From an uncultured Microbacterium sp. (GTDB lineage: Bacteria > Actinomycetota > Actinomycetes > Actinomycetales > Microbacteriaceae), in the NCBI GenBank assembly GCA_947647645.1, contig CANSLE010000002.1:1-36446 (forward strand): a stretch of DNA of 36,446 nucleotides, in the 5' to 3' direction. Shown here in pieces: positions 15,952 to 23,307 of the stretch (positions are counted from its first letter, which is position 1; the number at the start of each line of letters is the position of its first letter). Under the pieces are notes generated by a model. It saw only the letters and a program-made list of their open reading frames with translations. It was not told the DNA's origin and did no database searches. The position numbers and the translations under genes are program-made.

Positions 15952-15981
15952 AACATAGCAAGCTCGTTGCAACGTGGTCAA
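15952..15981 (-). promoter_or_regulatory. Promoter of the fructan operon
   Basis: On the minus strand TTGACC (15981-15976) matches five of six bases of the housekeeping -35. After an 18-base spacer comes TATGTT (15957-15952) as -10. Predicted start is about 15945, giving a 5' leader of about 57 bases before ATG 15888. Operators overlap both the -35 and the start point. Confidence 0.6.
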
Positions 15982-15989
15982 GCGGTTAA
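15978..15989 (-). promoter_or_regulatory. LacI-type operator 2 over the -35 box
   Basis: TCAAGCGGTTAA contains AAGCGGTT (pattern AANCGNTT) and overlaps the -35 hexamer. Its centre is 42 bases from that of operator 1, almost exactly four helical turns, so both sites face the same side of the DNA. Confidence 0.6.
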
Positions 15990-16269
15990 TCACTCGAGCC
16001 CGCGACGAAACTCGCGTCCGCGTCATCGAAGGCGGCGTGACGTTTGCGTCGGCCGGGGGCAGTGGTTGGAACGTTCCTGACCTTCACCATTTCCGAAGGA
16101 ATTCGCCGGGTCAGTTGTTGGCAGTTCAGCCGACGCATCGCCATCGGACGATACCCGCCGCCCTGTGCCCGGTGGAGAGAACCTCGCGAGCGGCATCAAC
16201 CCACCGATAACCGCATGAACGCGCAACCGAGCGGGTGCCGCGCGCGACGCCACTGTCGGATGCCGCGGC
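15990..16269. other. Non-coding stretch between the fructan promoter and radA
   Basis: About 280 bases with no supportable gene and visibly lower GC than the flanks. It holds a perfect 10-bp palindrome GGAACGTTCC (16068-16077) and an interrupted repeat TTCCGAAGGAA (16091-16101). Either could be a regulator site, but no gene start lies close by. Nothing else recognised. Confidence 0.35.
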
Positions 16270-16281
16270 TAGCCTGAACGC
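16270..16281 (+). promoter_or_regulatory. Leaderless-type -10 box of radA
   Basis: TAGCCT at 16270-16275, six bases, then ATG 16282. There is no Shine-Dalgarno sequence, so the mRNA probably begins at the ATG. No -35 is evident. Confidence 0.55.
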
Positions 16282-17637
16282 ATGGCATCCAAGCGCACCG
16301 CGACCACGAGCGCGTTCCGCTGCACCGAGTGCGGCTGGACGAGCGCCAAGTGGGTGGGTCGCTGCGGCGAATGCCAGCAGTGGGGAACGGTCGTCGAGGC
16401 GGTGTCATCCGCGCCCCTCCACGCCGTGACCCCGCTCGCGCCGACCCGCGCGGCGCGCCCCATCACCTCGATCGACACCCGCGAGACCCCGCGGCGGACG
16501 ACCGGGGTCGGAGAGTTCGACCGTGTTCTCGGCGGCGGCCTCGTGCCCGGAGCCGCGATCCTCCTGTCGGGCGAGCCGGGTGTGGGCAAGTCGACGCTGC
16601 TGCTCGAGGTCGCGGCGCAGACAGCCGGCGCCGGCCGGCGGGTGCTCTACGTCAGCGCGGAGGAGTCGCTCGGTCAGGTGCGCCTGCGCGCGGAGCGCAC
16701 CGGCGCACTGCACGACGAGCTCTACCTCGCCGCCGAGACCGACCTCGCCACGATCCTCGGGCACGTCGACGAGACGCGTCCCGAGCTGCTGATCGTCGAC
16801 TCGGTGCAGACGGTCGCGTCGAGTCTCGTCGACGGCGCTCCGGGCCATCCGAGCCAGGTGCGCGAGGTCGCCTCGACGCTCATCCGTGTCGCGAAGGAAC
16901 GCGACCTCCCGGTCATCATCGTCGGACACGTCACCAAAGACGGTCAGGTCGCCGGCCCACGCGTGCTCGAGCACCTCGTCGACGTCGTCTGCCACTTCGA
17001 AGGCGACCGGCAGACCGCCCTGCGGTTCGTCCGCGCGCTCAAGAACCGCTTCGGCGCGACCGACGAAGTGGGCTGCTTCCAGCAGACCAGCCGGGGGATC
17101 GCCGAGGTGCCCGATCCCAGCGCCCTCTTCCTCGGCCACGGCTCCAGCGAGCCGGGGACGTGCGTCACCATCGCGATGGAAGGGCGTCGGGCCCTTCCCG
17201 TCGAGGTGCAGGCGCTGACCCTTCCCGGCTCCGGGCCGAACCCGCGGCGCATCGTGAGCGGCGTCGACGGCGCCCGCGTGGCGATGGTGCTCGCGGTGCT
17301 CGAGAAGCGCGCGGGCCTGCGCGTGTCGGATCAGGACGTGTACGTCTCGACGGTCGGTGGCGTCCGGCTCGTCGAGCCCGCCGCCGACCTCGCGATCGCC
17401 CTGGCCGTGGCGAGCGCCGTCACCGGACGGCCGACGCCGAAGGGCCTCGTGGCGATCGGCGAACTGAGCCTCGCCGGCGAGGTCCGGGCGGTGACCGCAC
17501 ACGAGCAGCGCCGGGCCGAGGCCAACCGCGTCGGCTACCGGTCGGTGATCGACACGGCATCCCGCGATCTGCGCGGAGCCCTGCGCGACCTCACGCAGCG
17601 GCATCCGATCGAGCCGGGGGACCGCCCGGACTTCTGA
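16282..17637 (+). CDS. radA: DNA repair protein RadA (Sms)
   Basis: 451 aa, the standard RadA length. RadA is a hexameric RecA-like helicase that drives branch migration of recombination intermediates. The N-terminal zinc finger has Cys14, Cys17, Cys28 and Cys31 (CTECG and CGECQ). Walker A is GEPGVGKST (97-105), Walker B is LLIVDS (169-174), and the RadA-specific KNRFG is at 254-258. The C-terminal Lon-like domain contains GGVRLVEPAADLAIALA, though no catalytic dyad is expected. The ATG at 16282 fits both the zinc-finger position and the leaderless promoter. It is transcribed away from the fructan operon and converges with the gene at 17697. Confidence 0.97.
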   Translation: MASKRTATTSAFRCTECGWTSAKWVGRCGECQQWGTVVEAVSSAPLHAVTPLAPTRAARPITSIDTRETPRRTTGVGEFDRVLGGGLVPGAAILLSGEPGVGKSTLLLEVAAQTAGAGRRVLYVSAEESLGQVRLRAERTGALHDELYLAAETDLATILGHVDETRPELLIVDSVQTVASSLVDGAPGHPSQVREVASTLIRVAKERDLPVIIVGHVTKDGQVAGPRVLEHLVDVVCHFEGDRQTALRFVRALKNRFGATDEVGCFQQTSRGIAEVPDPSALFLGHGSSEPGTCVTIAMEGRRALPVEVQALTLPGSGPNPRRIVSGVDGARVAMVLAVLEKRAGLRVSDQDVYVSTVGGVRLVEPAADLAIALAVASAVTGRPTPKGLVAIGELSLAGEVRAVTAHEQRRAEANRVGYRSVIDTASRDLRGALRDLTQRHPIEPGDRPDF

Positions 17638-17640
17638 CCG

Positions 17641-17656
17641 CCGCGTCCCGACGCGG
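17641..17656. terminator. Candidate terminator between convergent genes
   Basis: CCGCG and CGCGG can pair around TCCCGA, three bases after the radA stop and 40 bases before the end of the convergent gene. The stem is short and there is no T-run. Weak support. Confidence 0.3.
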
Positions 17657-17696
17657 TCGTCTCGCTCCACGACGGCACGCGCGACGGCCGGCGGTG

Positions 17697-18104
17697 TCAG
17701 GTGTCCAGGTCGAGCGCGGCCAGCAGGTCGCCGGGGGATGCCTGCATGGCGTGCGGGCCGGCGATGTCGAAGAAGACGGTGGTGATCTCCGCACGATGGG
17801 CCGCGAGGAACGCGCGCAACCACGCCGGGGACTGCAGCGCCACCGCCGGAGGCAGGGCCTCGGGCTTGTGCGCGGCATCGCTGAACAGGAGCAGCGCGAC
17901 GTCGCCGGTGTTCGGATCGCGGTACGTCCAGACCTCCCCGCGATCGCGAGGGTCATCACGCTGACCGGGGCGCATGAGGGGCACCACCGTCGGGCCGTGG
18001 CGGAGGGCGAACGCGAGCGCCGCCATGTCCTGCGTCTGCAGGGCATCGGCCAGCTGCGTGTTGCGGAACTCGAGGGGAGGCTTCGCGCGCTTCTTTCCAG
18101 CCAT
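17697..18104 (-). CDS. Conserved-looking cytoplasmic protein of unknown function, possibly SseB-like
   Basis: 135 aa. It has a basic start (MAGKKRAKPP), then an alpha/beta pattern with NTQLADALQ, a strand GPTVVPLMRPG, VWTYRDPNTGDVALLLFSDAAHKP and a C-terminal helix-strand-helix ending in DLLAALD. The LLLFSD and TYRDPNTG elements recall the N-terminal domain of SseB-family proteins, but I cannot confirm this. There is no signal peptide, cysteine or obvious catalytic motif. ATG 18104 is preferred over a longer start at 18209 because it lies exactly six bases from a TATGCT -10 box, and the longer start would run into the hairpin-rich region upstream. It converges with radA. Confidence 0.7.
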   Translation of the reverse strand: MAGKKRAKPPLEFRNTQLADALQTQDMAALAFALRHGPTVVPLMRPGQRDDPRDRGEVWTYRDPNTGDVALLLFSDAAHKPEALPPAVALQSPAWLRAFLAAHRAEITTVFFDIAGPHAMQASPGDLLAALDLDT

Positions 18105-18116
18105 CGCTCCAGCATA
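18105..18116 (-). promoter_or_regulatory. Leaderless-type -10 box of the 17697-18104 gene
   Basis: On the minus strand TATGCT (18116-18111), six bases GGAGCG, then ATG 18104. GGAGCG could also serve as a ribosome site if the mRNA starts further upstream. Confidence 0.5.
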
Positions 18117-18154
18117 CGAGTACACGTCGCGGCGCCCTCGGGGACGGAGAGAGG

Positions 18155-18290
18155 GGCCCTCTCGATCTCCACATTGGGGGCTGGGAAGATCGAGAGGGCC
18201 TGAACTCATCGGGCGATGTGCCGGTGATGCCGGTCATTGGGGGTGACACGACGACCGCCGTTGGGGACGGCGGCGGCTCACACGAGAGCT
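18155..18290 (-). ncRNA. Candidate small RNA with C-rich hairpin loops (6C-like)
   Basis: Read on the minus strand, three consecutive hairpins expose C-rich loops. CCGCCGT/ACGGCGG (18273-18255) has loop CCCCA. GTCA/TGAC (18247-18233) has loop CCCCCAA. A perfect 14-bp stem (18200-18187 with 18168-18155) has an 18-base loop containing CCCCCAATG. The 6C RNA of actinobacteria is known for two hairpins with loops of about six cytosines. Here the two strongest loops have five Cs in the shared word CCCCCAATG. A TACCCT -10-like box (18302-18297) would start the RNA near 18290, and the 14-bp hairpin could be its end. No reading frame fits. Exact ends and the 6C assignment are inferred. Confidence 0.45.
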
Positions 18291-18314
18291 GAGACCAGGG
18301 TATCCGCCGTCCCC
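18263..18314. repeat. 11-bp perfect inverted repeat spanning the candidate small-RNA promoter
   Basis: GGGGACGGCGG (18263-18273) and CCGCCGTCCCC (18304-18314) are perfect inverted copies 30 bases apart. The inner arm is also used by the first C-rich hairpin, so a transcript reading through from the gene at 18382 would fold differently from one starting near 18290. It may be a terminator for the 18382-19068 gene. Confidence 0.5.
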
Positions 18315-18381
18315 TCTCTCTTCGCGGGAAAGAACGTGAGAAATCTCTCAGACGCAGAGATATATCGGTGGCACGGAATCG

Positions 18382-19068
18382 TCAGCGCAGCTCGAACATC
18401 TTCGTGTCCGCCGCCTGGATGCCGCCGATGGAGACAGACAGGTGATAGTAGCCGGGGGATGCCCGGGGTCGGGACGAGCCGCACGTGTCGACCGATGAGC
18501 GCGTACGGTCCCACTGCAAAGGGCTCACGCTGGACACCGTCTGCCCGGCCGCCAGCTGAACCACCTGATCGCTCGACTCCGACTGGCAGTCCGTGGAGCG
18601 CCACCAGGTGTCGCTTCCGCTCGTGATGACGAACGACTGCGTCGCGGTGCCCACGTTGATCAGGCAGGGCGTGGTCGAGGTGTTCGAGAGGGTGATCGAC
18701 AGCTTGGGCAGCGCCCCCGCGGCGTAGACGTCCTGGTCGGTGACCGCGTGCACCGAGATCCCCGCCGTCGAGCATGCGGCGACCGACGGCGCCGTCCCGG
18801 ACGGGTCCGGGGCCGGCGTGGTCTCGACCGCCGTCGGCGTGGAGGGGGCCGGCGCCATCGTCGGAGAGGACGACGGCGAGGCGCTGGGCGCGGTCGGTGT
18901 CGGCGGCAACGATGTGGAGGCCGCGGGCTCCGCCGAGCCCCGCCAGGGCTGCCACACCGCGAGCACGACGGCGGCGACGAGGGCGAGGACGATCAGCACG
19001 GCGACGAGTCGGCGCCGCCGGTACACGGCGGGACTGGGGCGTCGCGGACGGCGCGTCGGTGTGCTCAC
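18382..19068 (-). CDS. Membrane-anchored extracellular protein of unknown function
   Basis: 228 aa. A basic cytoplasmic N-terminus (Arg-rich, 6-20) is followed by one membrane segment (21-39) and a Ser/Thr/Pro-rich linker (about 47-95). The outer domain (about 96-228) carries four cysteines (99, 135, 161, 196), enough for two disulphides. The domain has alternating strands such as LPKLSITLSNTSTTPCLINVG, like small Ig-type folds seen in many actinobacterial surface proteins (DUF4232-like at most). The GTG at 19068 is six bases from a TAGCCT -10 box, so it is probably translated from a leaderless mRNA; GGAGGG directly before the GTG is too close to act as a normal ribosome site. No neighbour suggests a function. 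Confidence 0.8.
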   Translation of the reverse strand: MSTPTRRPRRPSPAVYRRRRLVAVLIVLALVAAVVLAVWQPWRGSAEPAASTSLPPTPTAPSASPSSSPTMAPAPSTPTAVETTPAPDPSGTAPSVAACSTAGISVHAVTDQDVYAAGALPKLSITLSNTSTTPCLINVGTATQSFVITSGSDTWWRSTDCQSESSDQVVQLAAGQTVSSVSPLQWDRTRSSVDTCGSSRPRASPGYYHLSVSIGGIQAADTKMFELR

Positions 19069-19080
19069 CCCTCCAGGCTA
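19069..19080 (-). promoter_or_regulatory. Leaderless-type -10 box of the 18382-19068 gene
   Basis: On the minus strand TAGCCT (19080-19075), six bases, then GTG 19068. The hexamer is identical to that of radA. Confidence 0.5.
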
Positions 19081-19118
19081 GGCCGCGGCATCCTGTCGTT
19101 CATCGGGGCGCGCGGGGT

Positions 19119-19652
19119 TCAGAGGTTCTTCAGCATGCGGGTGTTGCCGAGGGTGTTCGGCTTGACGTGCGCGAGGTCGAGGAACTCCGCGACGCCCTCG
19201 TCGGGGCTCCGCAGCAGCTGAGAGTACACGTCGGGGTCGACGACCTGCTCGCCGATCGGCGCGAACCCGCGACGACGGAAGAAGTCGACCTCGAACGTCA
19301 GGCAGAACAGCCGGCTGAGCCCGAGCTCCCGCGCCCGCTGCTCGAGCCGGGAGACGATCGCCCCGCCGACACCGTGGTGGAGCCAGTCCTCCGCGACGAT
19401 CAGGGTGCGGATCTCGCCCAGGTCCTCCCACATGACGTGCAGGGCGCCGCAGCCGATGAGCTCGCCACCGGCCTCGGCGACGACGAACTCCTGCACCGAC
19501 TCGAAGAGCGTCACGAGCTCCTTGCCCAGGAGGACGCGCCGCAGCACCCACGGATCGAGGAGGGCGACGATGCCGCGGACATCCGAGGTCCGCGCGGGAC
19601 GGACGACGGGACGGGCGCCGTCGTGGGGATCGGAGGGGGCGGGAAGGGTCAC
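19119..19652 (-). CDS. argA: Amino-acid N-acetyltransferase, mycobacterial-type ArgA
   Basis: 177 aa GNAT-fold enzyme that acetylates glutamate (possibly also glutamine) with acetyl-CoA, the first step of arginine synthesis. It closely follows the short mycobacterial ArgA (Rv2747 type): VVRPARTSDVRGIVALLD at the start, LVTLFESVQEFVVAE, IGCGALHVMWEDLGEIRT, then the acetyl-CoA loop HHGVGGAIVSRLEQRA, FEVDFFRRRGF, and the diagnostic end VAEFLDLAHVKPNTLGNTRML. GTG 19652 is chosen because a TACAGT -10 box lies exactly six bases upstream. The same frame is open for 2.7 kb further upstream, but that is the antisense of the ATP-grasp gene. It is transcribed divergently from the ATP-grasp gene with only 48 bases between starts. 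Confidence 0.9.
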   Translation of the reverse strand: MTLPAPSDPHDGARPVVRPARTSDVRGIVALLDPWVLRRVLLGKELVTLFESVQEFVVAEAGGELIGCGALHVMWEDLGEIRTLIVAEDWLHHGVGGAIVSRLEQRARELGLSRLFCLTFEVDFFRRRGFAPIGEQVVDPDVYSQLLRSPDEGVAEFLDLAHVKPNTLGNTRMLKNL

Positions 19653-19664
19653 CGACCCACTGTA
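19653..19664 (-). promoter_or_regulatory. Leaderless-type -10 box of argA
   Basis: On the minus strand TACAGT (19664-19659), six bases, then GTG 19652. Confidence 0.55.
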
Positions 19665-19672
19665 TTGCCCCC

Positions 19673-19678
19673 TACGCT
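19673..19678 (+). promoter_or_regulatory. -10 box of the ATP-grasp gene, divergent from argA
   Basis: TACGCT lies 22 bases before GTG 19701 and eight bases from the argA -10 on the other strand. The two promoters must therefore share or compete for the same DNA face. A leader of about 15 bases would still include the GGGAGGGG ribosome site. Confidence 0.4.
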
Positions 19679-19700
19679 GGACCCGGGAGGGGACTTCGCC

Positions 19701-22232
19701 GTGAGTGTGTTGCGTGACTATGCCGCGACGGTGTCGCAGCCGACGCTGCCCGTGTCGTCCCCGGCCGACACCTTCCGCTACGACGAGTTCGTCGACGCGG
19801 AGGGCGGACTCCGCCCCGCCTGGAAGGCGCTGGCCGCCCACGCCCTGAGTCTCACCGGCGATGATCTCCAGCGCGTCGACGGCGAGATCGTCCGCTTCCT
19901 CGCCGACGACGGCGTGTCGTACCTGCGCGGCGAGTCCGGTCCGCAGCCGTGGCAGCTCGACCCGGTGCCGTTCGTCCTCGATCCAGCCGGCTGGGCGCGG
20001 CTCGACGTCGGACTCGCGCAGCGCGCGGAGCTGCTGAACGCCGTGCTCGTCGACCTCTACGGCCCCCAGACGCTGCTGCGCGAGGGAGTCGTGCCCTCGG
20101 CGGTCGTGTTCGGGCACTCCGGCTTCACCCGTCCGCTGGCCCGCGCGAGCGCCGTCGATCCGCACCCGCTGCTGCTTGCGGCGACCGATCTCGGGCGGGA
20201 CGCACGCGGCGACTGGCACGTGCTCGCCGACCGCGTGCAGGCACCCTCCGGCCTGGGCTATGCGGCCGAGAACCGTCGCGTGATCTCGCAGGTGATGCCC
20301 GACCTGTTCCAGGAGGGCGACCTCCATCGCATCGACCCCTACTTCTCGGCCCTGCGCGCGGCGCTGCTGTCGTCGGTGTCCGACAAGGTCGACGATCCGA
20401 GCGTGGTCGTCCTCTCCCCGGGCACCCTCAGCGAGACCGCCTTCGATCAGGCGTTCCTGGCGAGTGCGCTCGGGTTCTCCCTCGTGCAGGGCAACGATCT
20501 CGTCGTCCGCGACGGCTATGTGTGGATGAAACCCGCCGGCTGGCCGCGCACCCGCCCCACCGATCGCATCGACGTCATCATCCGCCGGGTGGATGCCGCG
20601 TGGTGCGACCCTCTCGAACTGCGCGGCGACTCGCGGCTCGGCGTGGCGGGTCTCACCGAGGCGGTGCGCCGCGGGCGCGTGCGGCTGGTCAACGGACTCG
20701 GCGCAGGCGTGCTCGAGAACCCGGGCCTGCTCCCCTATCTGCCCGCGGCGTGCGAGCATCTCCTCGGCGAGCAGCTGCGCATCCCCTCGGTGCCGACCCT
20801 GTGGTGCGGTGACCCCGCATCGCGGGACGAGGTGCTGAGGCGGCTGGGGGCCGGTGACAGCGGTCTGATCGTCCGCACCATCGATGAGCCACGCAAGGCG
20901 TTCAGCGCCCTGCCGGCCGATGAGCTCGCCCGTCGCGTCGAGGCCGCCCCGCACCGCTTCGTCGGGCAGGAGCTGCTGCCGCTGTCGCAGACGCCGGTGT
21001 GGACCGCTCCGGCCGGTCGGGCAGCTGCTCACATCGATGCCCTTCCCCTCACCCTGCGTGCCTTCGCCCTGCGCTACGGCTCGGCGTACCGCCCGCTCGT
21101 CGGCGGCCTGGCGACCGTGCGCGAGAGTCCGGAGGCCCCGCCGCGGACGAAGGACGTGTGGGTGCTGAAGTCGTCGGAGGAGGATCCCGACCAGAACCTC
21201 GCGGAGATCGCCCTCACCCCGACAGCGCGCAGCATCCCGCCCCTCGCGCCGCGCGCGCACGCCGACATGTTCTGGACCGGTCGCTACGCCGAACGCGCCG
21301 AAGACCTCCTGCGTCTGGTGCTGACGGCGCAGACCGAGCTCGATCAGCCCGGCGCGCACGCGTCGGGCACCCTCGCAGAGAGCCCCCGCGTGCTGCTCGA
21401 CGTGCTCGCGCGGCTGGCCGGCATGCGCTGGCCCGAGCCCGAGGCCGAGTTCCGGTCGCTGCTGCTGGATGCACAGCGACCCGGATCGGCGGCCCACTCG
21501 ATCGCGCGGTTGCGCGAGGCGATGGAGGGCGTGCGCGATCAGCTCTCCGGCGACACCTGGCGCGTGTTCGCGACGGTCGACCGCGCCACGCGCGCCCTGC
21601 GCGGATCGTCGCACCCGCACCGCACGGCCGAGTCGGGCGGTCGCATGCTCTCGGCGATGCTGTCGCTGTACGGCGTCACGGCGAACATGATCCGCGACAC
21701 CGGCTGGCACATGATCGAGGCGGGACGGTTCCTCGAGCGCGGGCTGCAGCTGTCGGCGCTGCTGTCGACCGCCCTCGCCGACCACCACGGTCCCCGCGCC
21801 GCACGCAGCGTGCTGGAGGCGGTGCTGCTGGCGTCCGAGAGCGTCGTCACACACCGCCGGCGCTATCGCGGCTCGATGCGGGCCGCCGACGTCCTCGACC
21901 TCCTGCTGCTCGACCACAGCAACCCCCGGTCTCTCGCTTTCGCCCTGGCACGCCTGCGCGAGCATCTGGCCGCCATGCCGGCATCCACCGGGTCGACGCG
22001 CGCCGAGCGGCTGCTCGACCACCTCGAGACGGAGCTGGCTGCCGCCGACGTCGCCGCACTGGGGGCGATCGAGGGTGGACGACGCGAAGTGCTCGTCGAT
22101 TTCCTCACGGGCGTGACCGCCCAGCTGGAACAGCTCTCGGATGCCGTCACGCATCTCCACTTCGAGAGCGGTCCACCTGCTGTCGCGATGACGGACCTGT
22201 CCCTCGTCGAACTGATGGAGACGCGCGCATGA
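19701..22232 (+). CDS. Circularly permuted ATP-grasp type 2 protein fused to alpha-E domain
   Basis: 843 aa. Residues about 60-460 are the circularly permuted ATP-grasp type 2 domain (DUF404/DUF407), with VSYLRGESGPQPWQLDPVPFVLD, YGPQTLLREGVVP, LADRVQAPSGLGYAAENRRV, VVVLSPGTLSETAFDQAFLA and LVNGLGAGVLENPGLLPYLP all clear. Residues about 517-830 are the helical alpha-E domain (DUF403), starting HADMFWTGRYAERAEDLLRL. Many bacteria keep the two as separate genes; here they are one chain. The domains are predicted to form amide bonds on peptides or proteins, but no substrate is established. GTG 19701 is supported by GGGAGGGG eight to nine bases upstream and by being the first start past the divergent promoter. 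The stop overlaps the transglutaminase start by four bases (ATGA). Confidence 0.92.
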   Translation: MSVLRDYAATVSQPTLPVSSPADTFRYDEFVDAEGGLRPAWKALAAHALSLTGDDLQRVDGEIVRFLADDGVSYLRGESGPQPWQLDPVPFVLDPAGWARLDVGLAQRAELLNAVLVDLYGPQTLLREGVVPSAVVFGHSGFTRPLARASAVDPHPLLLAATDLGRDARGDWHVLADRVQAPSGLGYAAENRRVISQVMPDLFQEGDLHRIDPYFSALRAALLSSVSDKVDDPSVVVLSPGTLSETAFDQAFLASALGFSLVQGNDLVVRDGYVWMKPAGWPRTRPTDRIDVIIRRVDAAWCDPLELRGDSRLGVAGLTEAVRRGRVRLVNGLGAGVLENPGLLPYLPAACEHLLGEQLRIPSVPTLWCGDPASRDEVLRRLGAGDSGLIVRTIDEPRKAFSALPADELARRVEAAPHRFVGQELLPLSQTPVWTAPAGRAAAHIDALPLTLRAFALRYGSAYRPLVGGLATVRESPEAPPRTKDVWVLKSSEEDPDQNLAEIALTPTARSIPPLAPRAHADMFWTGRYAERAEDLLRLVLTAQTELDQPGAHASGTLAESPRVLLDVLARLAGMRWPEPEAEFRSLLLDAQRPGSAAHSIARLREAMEGVRDQLSGDTWRVFATVDRATRALRGSSHPHRTAESGGRMLSAMLSLYGVTANMIRDTGWHMIEAGRFLERGLQLSALLSTALADHHGPRAARSVLEAVLLASESVVTHRRRYRGSMRAADVLDLLLLDHSNPRSLAFALARLREHLAAMPASTGSTRAERLLDHLETELAAADVAALGAIEGGRREVLVDFLTGVTAQLEQLSDAVTHLHFESGPPAVAMTDLSLVELMETRA

Positions 22233-23137
22233 TGCAGTACCGCGTCTGGCACCGCACCGCCTACACGTACGGGGAGCCGGTACAGGACAGCGTGGGCCAG
22301 TTCCATCTGATGCCCCGCGATCTGCCGTGGCAACGCGTGACGGCGTCGAGCGTCGAGGTCGATCCGTCACCCGGCGACATCGCACCCGACACCGACGTGT
22401 TCGGCAACTCGGCCACCTACTTCCACCTCACCGACCCGCACGAGAAGCTCACGATCACCGCGTCCAGCGAGGTGACGGTCGACACCCCCGCCTACGACTC
22501 CGGGGCCCTCGCGCGACCGTGGGAGGACGCCCGTCCCCTCCTCAACACCCACCTGCCGGAGGCGTGGCGCGCCGTCGAGTTCGCCCTCGAGTCACCGCGC
22601 GTGCGCCACGAGCCCGAGACGACCGCGTACGGCGCGCTCTCGCTCACTCCGGGGCGTCCCCTCGGCGAGGCGGTGACCGACCTCATGCGGCGGATCTATC
22701 GCGACTTCGACTACGACAAGACCGCCACGACGGTGACCAGCACCGTGGGCGACGCGATGCGCGCCCGTGCCGGCGTCTGCCAGGACTTCGCTCACGTCGC
22801 CCTCGCCTGCCTGCGCGCGCACGGCGTCGCGGCGCGCTACGTCTCGGGCTATCTCGCGACGCAGCCGCCGCCCGGCAAAGAGCGGGTGTTCGGCGCCGAC
22901 GCCTCGCACGCCTGGCTGGCCGTGTGGCTCCCCGGCACCGATCAATGGCTCGCGATCGATCCGACGAACGATCAGTGGGCGAACGACCGGTACGTCACCG
23001 TGGCGTGGGGGCGAGACTACGGCGACGTGTCGCCGGTACGCGGCATCATCTTCACCCAGGCGAAGAACTCCACCCTGCGCGTGTCCGTGGATGTCGCGCC
23101 GCTCGCCCTCGCGGCCCCGACGGAGGGCGCCGCATGA
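22229..23137 (+). CDS. Transglutaminase-like cysteine protease-fold protein
   Basis: 302 aa. The N-terminal beta domain (about 1-115, starting MQYRVWHRTAYTYGEPVQDSVGQFHLMPR) is the one seen before bacterial transglutaminase-like domains (Bact_transglu_N). The catalytic triad is clear: Cys184 in RAGVCQDFAHV, His227 in DASHAWLAVW, Asp244 in LAIDPTND. It could act as an amidase/peptidase or an acyl transferase. ATG 22229 overlaps the ATP-grasp stop by four bases; a second ATG follows directly. The pairing of ATP-grasp, alpha-E and transglutaminase-like proteins is widespread in bacteria and was proposed to make and remove peptide tags. No Anbu peptidase gene is adjacent here. Confidence 0.93.
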   Translation: MMQYRVWHRTAYTYGEPVQDSVGQFHLMPRDLPWQRVTASSVEVDPSPGDIAPDTDVFGNSATYFHLTDPHEKLTITASSEVTVDTPAYDSGALARPWEDARPLLNTHLPEAWRAVEFALESPRVRHEPETTAYGALSLTPGRPLGEAVTDLMRRIYRDFDYDKTATTVTSTVGDAMRARAGVCQDFAHVALACLRAHGVAARYVSGYLATQPPPGKERVFGADASHAWLAVWLPGTDQWLAIDPTNDQWANDRYVTVAWGRDYGDVSPVRGIIFTQAKNSTLRVSVDVAPLALAAPTEGAA

Positions 23138-23307
23138 GCGGGATGACCACACCCGCTCGATCATCGGTCTGACCACCTGCCTCGAGCGTGCGCCGCAGGC
23201 AGAGGCTGCGGTCCCGAACTCCTCCAGCCCGCCGGGGAGACACCCGAAACCGGCCCAGGAACGTCGGCGGCGGTCGATGTGGAGGATTTTGGCCCCGGCC
23301 ACGCCGC
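23138..23307. other. Non-coding stretch after the transglutaminase gene
   Basis: About 170 bases. I see no gene with a credible start and no strong repeat before the hairpin at 23308. Confidence 0.4.

Noticed and set aside
19653..22385. Very long open minus-strand frame extending the argA frame to over 1000 codons
   Set aside because: It is antisense to the ATP-grasp/alpha-E gene, has the Arg/Gly/His-rich composition of GC-rich shadow frames, and shows no domain. Only the last 177 codons (argA) are real.
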